From contig JACPYT010000014.1 of the NCBI GenBank assembly GCA_016195805.1, positions 1-64,000 on the forward strand: a stretch of DNA of 64,000 bases, read 5' to 3'. The position numbers and the translations under genes were made by a program. Source of the DNA: Hydrogenophilales bacterium. GTDB lineage: Bacteria; Pseudomonadota; Gammaproteobacteria; Burkholderiales; Thiobacillaceae. Below are positions 27,810-37,997 of the stretch, one piece after another. The stretch's first letter is position 1. Every line of letters starts with the position of its first letter. The notes beneath the pieces were generated by a model. The model had not been told where the DNA came from. It did not search any database and saw only the letters and a program-made list of their open reading frames with translations.

Positions 27810-28932
27810 GCTGCCCATCCTGCCCGAGGCCACGCTCGGCATCCTCGGCGGCGGCCAACTCGGCCGCATGTTCACCATCGCGGCGCGCACCATGGGCTAC
27901 AAGGTCATGGTGCTCGACCCCGACTTCGCCAGCCCCGCCGGACAGATGGCCGACGTCCATCTGCAGGCCGACTACACCGACCACGGTGCGCTGAAACAGC
28001 TCGGCGCCGCCTGCGCCGCCGTCACCACCGAATTCGAGAACGTCCCGGCGGCCAGCCTGATCGAGCTGGCCAACCATTGCCGGGTGTCGCCCGGCGCGGC
28101 GGCCGTTGCCATCGCGCAGGACCGCAGCCATGAGAAATCCTGGCTCGCGCAGAACGGCTTCGCCACCGCGCCCTTCGCGCTGGTCTACAGCGAGCGCGAC
28201 CTCGACCAGGGGATCGCCGACACTGGCACGCCGGCGCTGCTGAAAGTCGCGCGCTTCGGCTACGACGGCAAGGGTCAGGCGCGGGTCAATTCGATCGAGG
28301 ATGCGCGCGCCGCGTTCCGCGAATTCGGCGGGCAGCCCTGCGTGCTGGAAGGCTTCGTCAAACTGGAACGCGAGGTGTCGGTGGTGCTGGCGCGCGACGA
28401 CGCCGGCGAGTGCGCCCTGTTCCCGGTCGCCGAGAACCGCCACGAGAACGGCATCCTCGATGTGTCCATCGTCCCCGCCCGCGTGCCCGACACGCTTGCG
28501 GCGCAGGCATGCGACATGGCGCGCGACGTGGCCGGCAAGCTCGGCTACGTCGGCGTGATGGCGGTCGAATTCTTCGTCGCCGACGGCCGCCTGCTGGTCA
28601 ACGAAATCGCCCCGCGTCCGCACAACTCCGGCCACTACACACTGGACGCCTGCGTCACCGACCAGTTCGAGCAGCAGGTACGCGCACTATGCGGACTGCC
28701 GCTCGGCGATACGCGCCTGCTGTCGCCGGTGGTGATGGTCAACATCCTCGGCGATCGCTGGCAGAACGGCGGCCCGCACTGGAACGCGCTGCTCGCGCAC
28801 CCGGCCATCAAGCTCCACCTGTACGGCAAGGAAACCGCGCGGCCGGGCCGCAAGATGGGGCATTTCAACGTGCTGGACGCCGATCTGCCCGCCGCGTTGG
28901 CGCTCGCGGAGCACATACGTGAGGTCCTCTAG
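27799..28932 (+). CDS. purK: 5-(carboxyamino)imidazole ribonucleotide synthase PurK
   Basis: 377 residues, ATP-grasp enzyme. [11 protein letters not shown] near residue 14, [11 protein letters not shown] near residue 155 and [18 protein letters not shown] near residue 270 are diagnostic. The start at 27799 is chosen because it gives [19 protein letters not shown] and overlaps the end of purE, the usual arrangement. Confidence 0.97.
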   Translation: MSSKLPILPEATLGILGGGQLGRMFTIAARTMGYKVMVLDPDFASPAGQMADVHLQADYTDHGALKQLGAACAAVTTEFENVPAASLIELANHCRVSPGAAAVAIAQDRSHEKSWLAQNGFATAPFALVYSERDLDQGIADTGTPALLKVARFGYDGKGQARVNSIEDARAAFREFGGQPCVLEGFVKLEREVSVVLARDDAGECALFPVAENRHENGILDVSIVPARVPDTLAAQACDMARDVAGKLGYVGVMAVEFFVADGRLLVNEIAPRPHNSGHYTLDACVTDQFEQQVRALCGLPLGDTRLLSPVVMVNILGDRWQNGGPHWNALLAHPAIKLHLYGKETARPGRKMGHFNVLDADLPAALALAEHIREVL

Positions 28933-29254
28933 TCTTCGCCGTTCAGTAATTCCAGGACGCAACAGCCTGCAGGCAACCTGCGATTGCAAATCTCTCAGCG
29001 CGTATCCACACAACCTCGCCGCCCCCCCCGATGCCAACCTGGATTGAGGCGCATACCTGCCAAGGGTCCTGTCTCGGCCAGCTGCAACAACTGGCAGGCC
29101 GCGACGGGAATGAGTGACGCCCCGCTCTGTACAACGCAGCCCGGCTTCGCATCGCAGCACAGCCTCTGCCGCGGCGAAGCGCGGTATCCAGGTGCTCCTC
29201 GCCGCGCACTTCACTGTGGGGTCACGAGTTTCTTACCGTTGAACGCAGGGCCGG
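28933..29254. other. Gene-free gap after purK
   Basis: About 320 bp with no gene, promoter or hairpin that I can support. A short stretch near 29225-29260 resembles, on the minus strand, part of a DUF3108 gene (FNGKKL), too short to call. Confidence 0.4.
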
Positions 29255-30664
29255 TCATTTACCGCCACGCTGGCGTAACACATCAGCCACTTCGCCATTT
29301 CCAGCTCGGGTCGCGTATGACAACGGCGTGCGGCCATCCTTGTCCTCGGCATTCACGTTCGCACCCTTCTCAATCATGAGCTCGGCCAGTTTTCGATCAT
29401 TCAGGTATGCCGCGAGAAAATGCAGCGGGGTTCGCCGGCTCAGGTTTTCGGCGTTGACATCCGCCCCATTGTTGATCAGCAATTCGGCAATCTCGCGGTG
29501 CCCTTCTGCGATCGCTGCGTGCAACGGCGACTCATTGGCATCGCGCACGATGGCCTTAATGTCTGCGCCTTTCTCGATCATCGCTTTCACCAGAGCCACA
29601 TCACCGACGAGGGCTGCCATTCGAATGGGCGTGTCGCCCTGCACGTCGATGTTGAGATCGGCGCCATGATTGATCAGAAAAAGCGAAACGTTCCTGAAAT
29701 CACCCTTTATCTCGCCCAGCGCTTCCCGCTGGCGCTCGAGGGCGGAAAGTCCAATCTTCTTTCGCATTTCGATTGCTGCAGGGGATGAAGCCTGGAGCGT
29801 GTACTCAAGCATGAGAGATTTGAGTGCCCAAACAAGCGGCGTGAGGCCGTCTTTGTCTTTGGCGTTTACATCCGCGCCATGCTCCAGCAGAAATTGCGCA
29901 ATATCAGGATTCCCTTCCTCAGCAGAGATAAGCAGAGGTGTAAAGCCGCTCTTGGTTCTCACACTCACTTGCGCGCCACGCCCGACGAGCAATCCCGCGA
30001 CCTCAGCACAATCCTTTTTCGCAGCCAGATAGAGCGGCGTAACGTCATCCGGGCCTTTCGCGTCGATGTCTGCCCCCTTGGCGATCAGCGCCTCGACCAA
30101 GGTTCTTTGGCACGACAGTGCCGCACTGTGTATGGGCATCGTACCCCCTTCGCTCTTCGCATTGGCGTCGGCACCACTGGCAAGCAGCAACGCCACCATG
30201 GCGACCGTCTTCGCGACTTCCGACGGCTCCGGTGCGCTCGTCGCCGGCCGTAAGGCGAGTTGCTCCATCGCTTTGTGGAGCGGCGTCCAGCCCGATCTGC
30301 TTCGGGCGTTGACGTCGCCCCCCTTGCTAATCAGCAGTTCGGCGACCCCTTTGTGGAGGTTGTATGCCGCCATGTGCAACGGCGTGAACTCTTCCCGCCC
30401 GCTTTTTCCATTGACCGGGGCGCCATGCGCCACCAGGAGCTCGGCAGCCTTGTCCGCTCCCCACACGGCGGCCCAGAACAGCGGCGTCAGGCCGTCCTTG
30501 CTCTTGCCGCTCACATCCGCGCCGGCGTCCAGCAAACGCTCGACCTCCTGGCCATCGTTGGCTTTGATTGCAGCAAACAAATCCTCGCTGCTTCCCGCTC
30601 GTGCGCTGGTGCACGCAACGACCAAGGCCAACGCCCACAAAACCAAGTAACGCTTGATCGACAT
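29255..30664 (-). CDS. Exported ankyrin-repeat protein
   Basis: 469 residues. An N-terminal signal (YLVLWALALVVACTSARAG) could be cleaved after ARA or used as a lipoprotein signal at Cys18, so the protein is exported. The remainder is about eleven ankyrin repeats (GLTPLFWAA, EFTPLHMAAYN, GWTPLHKAM and so on), interrupted around residues 280-320. Likely a periplasmic protein-binding scaffold; partner unknown. The neighbouring lipoprotein gene is 9 bp upstream, so they may form an operon. Confidence 0.88.
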   Translation of the reverse strand: MSIKRYLVLWALALVVACTSARAGSSEDLFAAIKANDGQEVERLLDAGADVSGKSKDGLTPLFWAAVWGADKAAELLVAHGAPVNGKSGREEFTPLHMAAYNLHKGVAELLISKGGDVNARSRSGWTPLHKAMEQLALRPATSAPEPSEVAKTVAMVALLLASGADANAKSEGGTMPIHSAALSCQRTLVEALIAKGADIDAKGPDDVTPLYLAAKKDCAEVAGLLVGRGAQVSVRTKSGFTPLLISAEEGNPDIAQFLLEHGADVNAKDKDGLTPLVWALKSLMLEYTLQASSPAAIEMRKKIGLSALERQREALGEIKGDFRNVSLFLINHGADLNIDVQGDTPIRMAALVGDVALVKAMIEKGADIKAIVRDANESPLHAAIAEGHREIAELLINNGADVNAENLSRRTPLHFLAAYLNDRKLAELMIEKGANVNAEDKDGRTPLSYATRAGNGEVADVLRQRGGK

Positions 30665-30673
30665 GCGTATCTT

Positions 30674-31315
30674 TCAGTAGCTCAAAAAACCGGTCGCAGA
30701 CCGGGGCTCAGCCCTGACCGTGGCGTGATCGGCGAACCTTTCGCGATCGTTCTCCCGATACGAAATGTCCTTCACGATGCCCCGGCCATCCAGAAAAACG
30801 ATGAGTCGCGAAATGTGCGTGATGTAATCGAACATAGGGCGATTCTCCGTGTACCAATAAACGAGCCCACGACCCATCCTGTCTTTTACCAGCGGATAAA
30901 GAATCTCACCCGAAGGCTTGCCCAACGCGCTTATCACGTCCGCCCTCGTGCTTTTCCCGTTCACGAGTCGAAACACCTTATCGACGTCAAACTTGGTGGA
31001 GTCCTGGTCAAACGAACTGTTGTATTCCTCTCCTATCAGCACGCCCTTGAAAAACGTGAGGTGTAATACCCGCTGGGGCGCATTGAGGCCAATGAATTTC
31101 GCTGCCTCCGAATACCCATAATCGATCGATTGGATTCGTTCACCATTTATCGTTCCCGTCTGCATCTTGAAACCCGATTCCCCGAGTACGTTCACGACGT
31201 CCGAATAGGTAGATTTTCCCAAGCGAAGCGCCTCGGAAGAGGGGCGAACAAAATCCTTGTTCTGTGCGCATGCGGCCAGCAGCACAACGCAGGCAGCGAT
31301 GAAGGCTTCTTTCAT
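30674..31315 (-). CDS. Lipoprotein with BamE/SmpA-like repeats
   Basis: 213 residues. A lipobox LLAAC with Cys16 follows a short signal. Two similar units, LRLGKSTYSDVVNVLGES (about 31-48) and LVNGKSTRADVISALGKPSG (about 117-136), look like the SmpA/OmlA turn of BamE-type domains. AT-richer than the neighbourhood. Function unknown; probably expressed with the ankyrin gene downstream. Confidence 0.75.
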   Translation of the reverse strand: MKEAFIAACVVLLAACAQNKDFVRPSSEALRLGKSTYSDVVNVLGESGFKMQTGTINGERIQSIDYGYSEAAKFIGLNAPQRVLHLTFFKGVLIGEEYNSSFDQDSTKFDVDKVFRLVNGKSTRADVISALGKPSGEILYPLVKDRMGRGLVYWYTENRPMFDYITHISRLIVFLDGRGIVKDISYRENDRERFADHATVRAEPRSATGFLSY

Positions 31316-31470
31316 GTTCCTAACTCCCTTTACGTGCTCAAGTCATCGACGCGACCGTTGATGCAGTGAATCGCCCCAGCCTGGATGGATGCCTGTCGAC
31401 TTCAGTATTGTACGTCCGCTTGAATACGTAGTCGGCTGCGCGCCGTATGGCCTCTGCCTCGGTGCAGCAC

Positions 31471-32511
31471 CTATTCCGTGGCCGCAATCGAGCGGATCGT
31501 CAACTCGCCTTCCATCCCGCTCCCCTCCACCCGCAGCACTCGCACCGGCAGGTAATGCCGGTCGATGGCCAGCCAGATATCGAAGCGTTCGTCGTCGCTT
31601 GCCACGCGCGCGAGGTGCAGCGTGCGCAGCGGGCCCAGTGCCGTATCCAGGGTTTCTTCGCCGCGTACCTCATACGTGTAGTTACGCAGCTTCTTGCCGT
31701 TGAACACGGCGCTGGTCAGCTGCCCGTCCGGCGGCGGCGCGGTCAGCGCCAGCTGGAAAATCAGGCTGAGCACGTCCTGGACGTCACCCTGGTAGGTGAA
31801 ATGGCGCGGCTCGCCTTGCGCGGGCATCAGCGTGATCTCGCCGTGCGCCGCGTCGAAGCGCGCGCTGCTCTGCTTGTCGCCACGCTGGTCCCAGAATTCC
31901 TCCGGCTGCAGGCCGCGTGGTGTAATGCGGCCGCGGCTGGTCTGCACGAAGCGCCCGCGGTAGAAGAGGCCCGTGAGGCCCGTCGCTCCGGCCACGCTGG
32001 TCAGCGTGTAGTGCGCGCCCTCGTTCACCCACAGCAGCGTCTGCTCGCCGGCTGCCAGACCGTAACGCAGCTGGTAGTGCAGATCGAGGCGTTGCGGCAG
32101 TGGATTCAGCGGCGACGGGGGCGCTTCGGCAGGTGGCGACGCAACTGCGCCCGGGGCAGGCCCGGCGGATGCCGTCGTGGTGGCTGCCTGACCGGCGTCG
32201 GCAGGGGGGGTGGCGTCAGCGCCTGGCGGGGCGGCGGGCGCGGCCGCCTCGGCGGGCACGCCGGGCTCCGGAATCGCCTGTCGCGAAGGCGGCCGGTCTG
32301 CAGTCCGCATGGGCGCGGGACGCGCCGGACGAGGCGGCGAAAGGACCGCCACAGGCACCGGCGGCGGCGAAACCAGCTGCACCTCCAGCGAGGGCGTTTC
32401 GGCCGGCGTCTCCCACTGCGGCAACCGCCAGCGCAGCCCTCCCAGTACGCCACCATGCAACAGCAGCGAAATTGCCAGGGCCACCCACCACGGCCGAGTG
32501 CCGCGCCTCAC
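31471..32511 (-). CDS. DUF3108 protein with Pro/Ala-rich N-terminus
   Basis: 346 residues. Signal-anchor WWVALAISLLLHGGVL near residue 8, then a Pro/Ala-rich TonB-like spacer (about 35-140), then a periplasmic DUF3108 beta-rich domain (RLDLHYQLRYGLAAGEQTL onward). Function not known. The next gene upstream (32534) is a second DUF3108 protein, so they may be a duplicated pair. Confidence 0.85.
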   Translation of the reverse strand: MRRGTRPWWVALAISLLLHGGVLGGLRWRLPQWETPAETPSLEVQLVSPPPVPVAVLSPPRPARPAPMRTADRPPSRQAIPEPGVPAEAAAPAAPPGADATPPADAGQAATTTASAGPAPGAVASPPAEAPPSPLNPLPQRLDLHYQLRYGLAAGEQTLLWVNEGAHYTLTSVAGATGLTGLFYRGRFVQTSRGRITPRGLQPEEFWDQRGDKQSSARFDAAHGEITLMPAQGEPRHFTYQGDVQDVLSLIFQLALTAPPPDGQLTSAVFNGKKLRNYTYEVRGEETLDTALGPLRTLHLARVASDDERFDIWLAIDRHYLPVRVLRVEGSGMEGELTIRSIAATE

Positions 32512-32533
32512 CTTGGCTAGTGCCCCACCTGGC

Positions 32534-33289
32534 TTAACGCCTGACCGTTGCGCGCAGCAGGCGCTGCTCGACGGTGACGCCGTCTTCGCTCACGCGGATC
32601 TGCACCGGCAGATTGTTGCGTGCCGGGGCCACCCACACGGTGATGGCCTTTTCGTCGGGTTTCTGCGTGATGCGCTGAAAGCGCTGGGTTGCCAGGGCGC
32701 CCAGCGGCGTCCGGATATCGCCGCCATCGCTCCGTACGTAATGGAAGTCGTTGAGGTCACGCCCCCCGACCACCTGCAGGCTGTAATCGGTGGGCAAGCG
32801 GGGCGCAAACATGAACTGGTAGAGCTGCGACAACTGGTCCTGCGCCCCGTCCTGCAGGCCGTCCACTTGCCACGATTTGCCCATGTACTGAAAGGCGATG
32901 CTGCGGTTTTTCCAGTTAAGCCGGGCGGTCGCCAGCTTTTGCGGCGCATCGCTGCGGGCGTGCTGGTAGCGGGTGGGACGCAGGCCCTGCGGCGTCACCA
33001 CGCCGATGCTTTCGAGACGAATGTTTCCTGGCCACAGCATTTTCAGCGGGCCGATGGCGCGGGTTTCGCTGGTCAGGGTATAGCGGGCGCCGCTACGGGT
33101 GAAGGTGTCGATCACCTGGCCGAGCTTGAGGCCGTTGCGGTAGAGATCGTACACCACGCTCATCTGTGACGGCCCCGCATACGATTCCACACGGGCTTTA
33201 ACCCGTAGCGGATCGGAGTCCTTTAGGGCGGCATGGGCGGTGGCGGCGAACAAACTGGCGGCCAGCAAAAGGGTTTTGAGCATGCTCAC
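32534..33289 (-). CDS. DUF3108 exported protein
   Basis: 251 residues. Signal peptide LLLAASLFAATAHA cleaved near residue 20. The rest is a DUF3108-like domain (VYDLYRNGLKLGQVIDTF; TQKPDEKAITVWVAPARNN). The stop of purN overlaps the start (4 bp), so it is translationally coupled to the purM-purN unit. Confidence 0.87.
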   Translation of the reverse strand: MSMLKTLLLAASLFAATAHAALKDSDPLRVKARVESYAGPSQMSVVYDLYRNGLKLGQVIDTFTRSGARYTLTSETRAIGPLKMLWPGNIRLESIGVVTPQGLRPTRYQHARSDAPQKLATARLNWKNRSIAFQYMGKSWQVDGLQDGAQDQLSQLYQFMFAPRLPTDYSLQVVGGRDLNDFHYVRSDGGDIRTPLGALATQRFQRITQKPDEKAITVWVAPARNNLPVQIRVSEDGVTVEQRLLRATVRR

Positions 33290-33918
33290 GTTCCCGTGGA
33301 TAACACCGACTGTGACGTCAAATCGCCCTTCAAGTTTACGCGGCCATGCATATTGACCAGCCGTCCCTCGGCAAACCAGCGGATGGCCTGCGGGTAGATG
33401 AGGTGTTCCTGCGTCAGCACACGCGCTGCCAGCGTGGCCGGCGTATCGTCCGCATGCACCGGCACCGCCGCCTGGACGACGATGGGACCGTGATCGAGCT
33501 GGGCGGTGACGAAGTGCACCGTGCAGCCGTGGATCTTCACGCCTTCCTCCAGCGCGCGTTCATGGGTCTTCAATCCCGGGAACATCGGCAGCAGCGAAGG
33601 ATGGATATTCAGCAGACGCCCTTCGAAGCGGGCGATGAAGGCCGGACTGAGGATGCGCATATAGCCCGCCAGCACCACCAGATCGGGCCGGTGGCGCTCG
33701 ATCTCGTCGGCCAGCAGGACGTCGAAGGCTGCGCGGTCCGGGTGCTGGGTGTGATCGAATGCGACGGCGGTCAGACCGCGCTCACGCGCATACGCCAGCC
33801 CTGCCGCCTGCGGCCGGTTGCTGATGACCGCCACGATGTCGATCGGCAGCTGCGCCTCGACGATCGCCTGGAAGTTGCTGCCGCGCCCCGACAGCAGCAC
33901 GACGATCCGGCAGGTCAC
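33286..33918 (-). CDS. purN: Phosphoribosylglycinamide formyltransferase PurN
   Basis: 210 residues. [15 protein letters not shown] near the start, catalytic block [16 protein letters not shown], and [13 protein letters not shown] are diagnostic. The GTG at 33918 is used because it starts the canonical N-terminus and overlaps the purM stop as GTGA. Upstream frame is not PurN-like. Confidence 0.95.
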   Translation of the reverse strand: MTCRIVVLLSGRGSNFQAIVEAQLPIDIVAVISNRPQAAGLAYARERGLTAVAFDHTQHPDRAAFDVLLADEIERHRPDLVVLAGYMRILSPAFIARFEGRLLNIHPSLLPMFPGLKTHERALEEGVKIHGCTVHFVTAQLDHGPIVVQAAVPVHADDTPATLAARVLTQEHLIYPQAIRWFAEGRLVNMHGRVNLKGDLTSQSVLSTGT

Positions 33919-34943
33919 GAATAGATCACCTGCTCCGCGTCTGCGGGACGCGCGACGATCTCGCCGATCTGCCACACCGTCTCGCCGCTCGCCTCGAGGT
34001 GCGCCATCGCGGCGGCGGCATCGCTGGCCGCCACGACGACGCACATGCCGATGCCGCAGTTGAAGGTGCGCAGCATTTCCGCCGGCTCGACGTTGCCGGC
34101 CTGCTGCAGCCAGTCGAACAGCGGCGGGCGCGTCCATGAATTCTGATCAAGGCGCGCGGCCACATTTTCCGGCAAGCAGCGCGGCAAATTGCCGGTGATG
34201 CCGCCGCCGGTGATGTGCGCCATGCCCTTGACGCCGAGCTTTTCCATCAGCGCCAGCAACGGCTTGACGTAGATGCGCGTCGGCGCCATCACGGCGTCGG
34301 CGAAGGGGCGGCCGTGGAAGTCGGACTTCAGCCCGATGCCGGACACGTCGATCAGCTTGCGGATCAGCGAATAGCCGTTGGAATGCGCGCCGGAAGACGC
34401 CAGTCCCAGCACCACGTCGCCCGGCACGATGCCCTGGCCGCCGATGACCTTGCTTTTTTCCACCACCCCGACGGCGAAGCCCGCCAGATCGTATTCGCCT
34501 TCGGCATACATGCCGGGCATCTCGGCGGTTTCGCCGCCGATCAGCGCACAGCCGGCCTGCTCGCAGCCGGTGGCGATGCCGGCGATCACCGCTTCGGCGG
34601 TGTCGAGGCTCAACTTGCCAGTGGCGAAGTAATCGAGAAAGAACAGCGGCTCGGCGCCCTGCACGAGGATGTCGTTGACGCTCATCGCCACCAGGTCGAT
34701 GCCGACGGTGTCATGGCGGTTGAGCTCGAAGGCCAGCTTCAGCTTGGTCCCGACGCCGTCGGTACCGGAGACCAGCACCGGCTCCTTGTACTTCCTGGAA
34801 ATCTCGATCAGCGCGCCGAAGCCGCCGATGCCAGCCAGCACTTCGGGACGCATCGTGCGTTTGGCGAGCGGCTTGATGCGCTCGACCAGTGCATCGCCGG
34901 CGTCGATATCGACGCCGGCATCTTTGTAGGAAATGGAAGACAC
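33915..34943 (-). CDS. purM: Phosphoribosylformylglycinamidine cyclo-ligase PurM
   Basis: 342 residues (E. coli 345). [20 protein letters not shown] at the N-terminus, GIGGFGAL, and [13 protein letters not shown] are typical. GTG at 34943 is preferred: a GGAG box lies 7 nt upstream and the product matches family length. Divergent from the AI-2E-like gene with a 40-bp gap. Confidence 0.95.
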   Translation of the reverse strand: MSSISYKDAGVDIDAGDALVERIKPLAKRTMRPEVLAGIGGFGALIEISRKYKEPVLVSGTDGVGTKLKLAFELNRHDTVGIDLVAMSVNDILVQGAEPLFFLDYFATGKLSLDTAEAVIAGIATGCEQAGCALIGGETAEMPGMYAEGEYDLAGFAVGVVEKSKVIGGQGIVPGDVVLGLASSGAHSNGYSLIRKLIDVSGIGLKSDFHGRPFADAVMAPTRIYVKPLLALMEKLGVKGMAHITGGGITGNLPRCLPENVAARLDQNSWTRPPLFDWLQQAGNVEPAEMLRTFNCGIGMCVVVAASDAAAAMAHLEASGETVWQIGEIVARPADAEQVIYS

Positions 34944-34983
34944 GCCCGGCTCCAGAATCAAAAAGTGCGCTATTTTACCGCCT

Positions 34984-36966
34984 ATGCCCACGATCCGACG
35001 CCCGAGCTTCCCCGGCAATATTCCCTGGCTTGCCTTCGCCGTGCTGCTTGCCATGGGCGGCCTCGTTTACCTGCTGGGCCCCATCCTGACCCCCTTCCTC
35101 GCCGGCGCCCTGCTGGCCTATATCTTCGATCCGCTGGTGAAGCGGCTGGAAACGCGCGGGCTGTCGCGCACGGCCGGCACGGTCATCGTCATCGTGCTGG
35201 CCGGGCTGGCGCTGTTCGCCCTCCTGCTGGTGGCGCTGCCGCTGTTCCAGGGACAGTTCGCCCAACTGGCGCAACGCGTGCCGGCCGCCCTCGATATGCT
35301 GCAGACCCGTTTCCTGCCCTGGCTGCAGCAGACTCTGGGCATCCGCATCGAGCCCAACCTGGACGCGCTCAAGACCTGGCTGACCGAGCAGGCCAAGCAG
35401 AACAGCGCCAGCTGGCTGCCCTCCCTGCAAACCGGCGCACTCGCCATCGTCGGCGTGCTGGCCAACCTGCTGCTGATCCCGGTGGTGATGTTCTATCTGC
35501 TGAAGGATTGGGACGTGATGGTGGCGCGGGTTGCCGCACTAGCGCCGCGCCCCTGGCTGGGCGCCGTCACCCGTGTCACCCGTGCCATGGACGCCGTCGT
35601 CGGCGAATTCCTGCGCGGCCAGTTGTCGGTGATGGCCGCCCTGTCGCTGTATTACGCCGTTGCGCTGTGGGTGGCGGGGCTGGATTACGCGCTGCCGATC
35701 GGCATCCTCACCGGCGTGCTGTCCTTCGTGCCTTTCCTCGGTTTCGGCCTCGGCATGGTCCTGGCATTGCTGGTGGCGCTGCTGCAGTTTCCGGACTGGA
35801 CCGGGGTGGCCTGGGTGGCAAGCATCTACCTTGCCGGGCAGGTGCTGGAAAGCTACGTCATCACCCCGCGCCTGGTCGGCGAGCGCGTCGGCCTGCATCC
35901 GGTGGCGGTGATTTTCGCGCTGGCGGCGTTCGGCCAGCTGTTCGGCTTCGTCGGCGTGCTGCTGGCAGTGCCGCTGGCGGCGATCCTGCTGGTGGCGCTG
36001 CGCGAATTGCGCGGAGTGTACGAGGCCAGTGACTTCTATCGCGGCGGCTATAATGCCGGCTCTTCCGATTCCGTCTCGTCCGCCATGTCCGCACCGCTCC
36101 TCGAATCCAGAATTAGCTCGCTGCCGCTGGTCCACCGCGGCAAGGTGCGCGACATCTACGCCGTCGGCGACGACAAACTGCTGATCGTCACCACCGACCG
36201 CCTGTCGGCGTTCGACGTGGTGATGCCGACGCCGATCCCCGGCAAGGGCGAGGTGCTGACCAAGGTCTCGGCCTTCTGGTTCGACAGGCTGAAGGCCATC
36301 GTGCCGAGCCAGGCGCTCGACATCGCGCCGGAATCGGTCGTGGCGGAATCCGAGCGCGACCAGGTCGCCGGCCGCGCCATCGTGGTAAGGAAGCTGAAGG
36401 CGCTGCCGGTCGAGGCCATCGTACGCGGCTACCTGGTGGGATCGGGCTGGAAGGAATACCAGGCCAGCCAGTCGGTGTGCGGCATCGCGTTGCCCGCCGG
36501 CCTTGCGCAGGCCGACCGCCTGCCCGAGCCGATCTTCACGCCGTCGACCAAGGCGGCGCTCGGGGCCCACGACGAGAACATCAGCTTCGAGCAGATGGCG
36601 AAGCTGATCGGCGCCGACCTCGCCGGGCAGGTGCGCGACGTCAGCCTTGCCCTGTATAAGTCTGCCGCAGAGTATGCACTCACACGCGGCATCATCATCG
36701 CCGACACCAAGTTCGAGTTCGGGCTGGATGAAGCCGGCGGGCTGGTGTGGATCGACGAGGCGCTGACCCCGGATTCGTCGCGTTTCTGGCCGGCCGACCA
36801 GTACCGGCCGGGCAGCAACCCGCCCAGTTTCGACAAGCAGTTCGTGCGCGACTGGCTGGAAGCCAGCGGCTGGAACAAGCAGGCGCCGGGTCCGGCTCTG
36901 CCCGCCGAGATCGTCGCCAAGACCAGCGAGAAATACCGCGAGGCGATGGCGCGGCTGCTGGGTTAG
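34984..36966 (+). CDS. AI-2E family transporter whose reading frame continues into purC
   Basis: The frame from ATG 34984 stays open to the purC stop, encoding 660 residues. Residues 1-360 are an AI-2E/PerM-type membrane protein with about seven membrane segments; [19 protein letters not shown] and [21 protein letters not shown] are family blocks. A normal AI-2E protein would stop near 36050 (after SDFYRGGYN), but here the frame passes through 10-12 linker residues into the PurC start. A true fusion, a lost stop, or a sequencing error are possible; purC probably also starts internally. Confidence 0.75.
   Translation: MPTIRRPSFPGNIPWLAFAVLLAMGGLVYLLGPILTPFLAGALLAYIFDPLVKRLETRGLSRTAGTVIVIVLAGLALFALLLVALPLFQGQFAQLAQRVPAALDMLQTRFLPWLQQTLGIRIEPNLDALKTWLTEQAKQNSASWLPSLQTGALAIVGVLANLLLIPVVMFYLLKDWDVMVARVAALAPRPWLGAVTRVTRAMDAVVGEFLRGQLSVMAALSLYYAVALWVAGLDYALPIGILTGVLSFVPFLGFGLGMVLALLVALLQFPDWTGVAWVASIYLAGQVLESYVITPRLVGERVGLHPVAVIFALAAFGQLFGFVGVLLAVPLAAILLVALRELRGVYEASDFYRGGYNAGSSDSVSSAMSAPLLESRISSLPLVHRGKVRDIYAVGDDKLLIVTTDRLSAFDVVMPTPIPGKGEVLTKVSAFWFDRLKAIVPSQALDIAPESVVAESERDQVAGRAIVVRKLKALPVEAIVRGYLVGSGWKEYQASQSVCGIALPAGLAQADRLPEPIFTPSTKAALGAHDENISFEQMAKLIGADLAGQVRDVSLALYKSAAEYALTRGIIIADTKFEFGLDEAGGLVWIDEALTPDSSRFWPADQYRPGSNPPSFDKQFVRDWLEASGWNKQAPGPALPAEIVAKTSEKYREAMARLLG
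36049..36054 (+). promoter_or_regulatory. Candidate -10 box for purC
   Basis: A perfect TATAAT lies 31 bp before the purC ATG, inside the end of the AI-2E frame. No good -35 box at 16-18 bp. No Shine-Dalgarno precedes the ATG. Confidence 0.4.
36085..36966 (+). CDS. purC: Phosphoribosylaminoimidazole-succinocarboxamide synthase PurC
   Basis: 293 residues from ATG 36085. [43 protein letters not shown]-like region and DTKFEFG are family blocks. Makes SAICAR in purine synthesis. The same frame is continuous with the upstream transporter. The ATG matches the known N-terminus of PurC but lacks a ribosome binding site. Confidence 0.92.
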   Translation: MSAPLLESRISSLPLVHRGKVRDIYAVGDDKLLIVTTDRLSAFDVVMPTPIPGKGEVLTKVSAFWFDRLKAIVPSQALDIAPESVVAESERDQVAGRAIVVRKLKALPVEAIVRGYLVGSGWKEYQASQSVCGIALPAGLAQADRLPEPIFTPSTKAALGAHDENISFEQMAKLIGADLAGQVRDVSLALYKSAAEYALTRGIIIADTKFEFGLDEAGGLVWIDEALTPDSSRFWPADQYRPGSNPPSFDKQFVRDWLEASGWNKQAPGPALPAEIVAKTSEKYREAMARLLG

Positions 36967-36973
36967 CTTAGGC

Positions 36974-37185
36974 TGTTCACACTCATTTCGCACCTGCGTT
37001 GCCGCGAGAAAGCGCGTCTGCGGCGTTGCGCCGCTTGGCAAGGGATCACCCTTGCCTGCGCTCGCGCCTTGCATCCATCGCTTTATCGCGGCAACGCAAG
37101 GGGACGGGGCCAATTCGGGCGCATGCCTTTGTCGCGGCCTGCATCCCGAATTGGCCCCGTCGCAGGTGCGAAATGAGTGTGAACA
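36974..37185. repeat. Nested palindromic element between purC and a hydrolase gene
   Basis: Perfect 25-bp outer arms (36974-36998 and 37161-37185; TGTTCACACTCATTTCGCAC at the left end). Inside are a 17-bp pair with one mismatch (36998-37014 with 37080-37096), a 14-bp pair GGGGCCAATTCGGG (37106-37119 with 37145-37158) and a small GGCAAGG hairpin (37037-37056). It can fold into one multi-branched structure. It sits between convergent genes. Confidence 0.85.
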
Positions 37186-37189
37186 GGCC

Positions 37190-37939
37190 CTATTTCAGGG
37201 TGTCGTTCAGAAACACCGTAACGGCTTCGACCATTTCTCCCTCGTGGCCGGTATAGAAATGGTCGGCGCGATGAATCTTCACCTGCCGTGAATGGCTGGC
37301 CACCAGACTATGCTTGCGCTTGGCCGCGCCCATCAGCACCGGCGGCAGGTCGTTGTCGCCATACAGGTCGAGGATCGGCAGTTTCAGCCTGTCGTAGTCA
37401 TCCTGCTGCAGACCCAGGCTCGCCCACGACTTCACCGCCGCATCGGGCTGGCCGCTGAAATAGACGCGACTCATGCGCGAGCCCATGCTGTGGGAAACGA
37501 TGGCCAGCTGCGTGTAACCCTTCGCCTTGAGGAAATCGACGGCCTGGGCAATGCGCTCGGCCGCCTCCGGAAAGGTGGGCTGGTAGGCTCCGCTCTGGGC
37601 ATCTGCGGCCAGCACCGGCATCTGGATCGACAGGGTGGCAAAACCGCGATCGGCCAGTTCGGTGCGTAGCGTCCCGATCATGCCCCAGTCCGGGTGTATC
37701 CCCATGCCATGGACGACGATGACCGCCTTGTTGCCCCCGACCGGCGTGAACAGCGCAAGAAACTTGTGGTGGCCGCGCGGCGTTTGCAGATAGACCGGAT
37801 CACCCACCACCAGTCCGGGAACCACCTCATCCGCCCATTTTTTCTCGCGCGCATAATCGGCGACCGGTTCCGCAAACGCCACCAAGGAAATCAATGCTGC
37901 CAATCCACCCACCAGACCCAGCCACAGGTTTTGCTTCAT
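37190..37939 (-). CDS. Exported alpha/beta hydrolase (DUF3530-like)
   Basis: 249 residues with a signal peptide (LVGGLAALISLVAFA). The serine hydrolase nucleophile is in SHSMGSR near residue 152; oxyanion region VVHGMGIHPDWG. Resembles DUF3530. Substrate unknown. Confidence 0.85.
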   Translation of the reverse strand: MKQNLWLGLVGGLAALISLVAFAEPVADYAREKKWADEVVPGLVVGDPVYLQTPRGHHKFLALFTPVGGNKAVIVVHGMGIHPDWGMIGTLRTELADRGFATLSIQMPVLAADAQSGAYQPTFPEAAERIAQAVDFLKAKGYTQLAIVSHSMGSRMSRVYFSGQPDAAVKSWASLGLQQDDYDRLKLPILDLYGDNDLPPVLMGAAKRKHSLVASHSRQVKIHRADHFYTGHEGEMVEAVTVFLNDTLK

Positions 37940-37997
37940 CTCGGTTCATCCCGGAGTTAAAGTTAATGCTCTATCCACCCGATAATTCTACGAAACC

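Noticed and set aside
29221-29262. Fragment similar to a DUF3108 gene (FNGKKL)
   Set aside because: About 12 residues only; chance similarity cannot be excluded.
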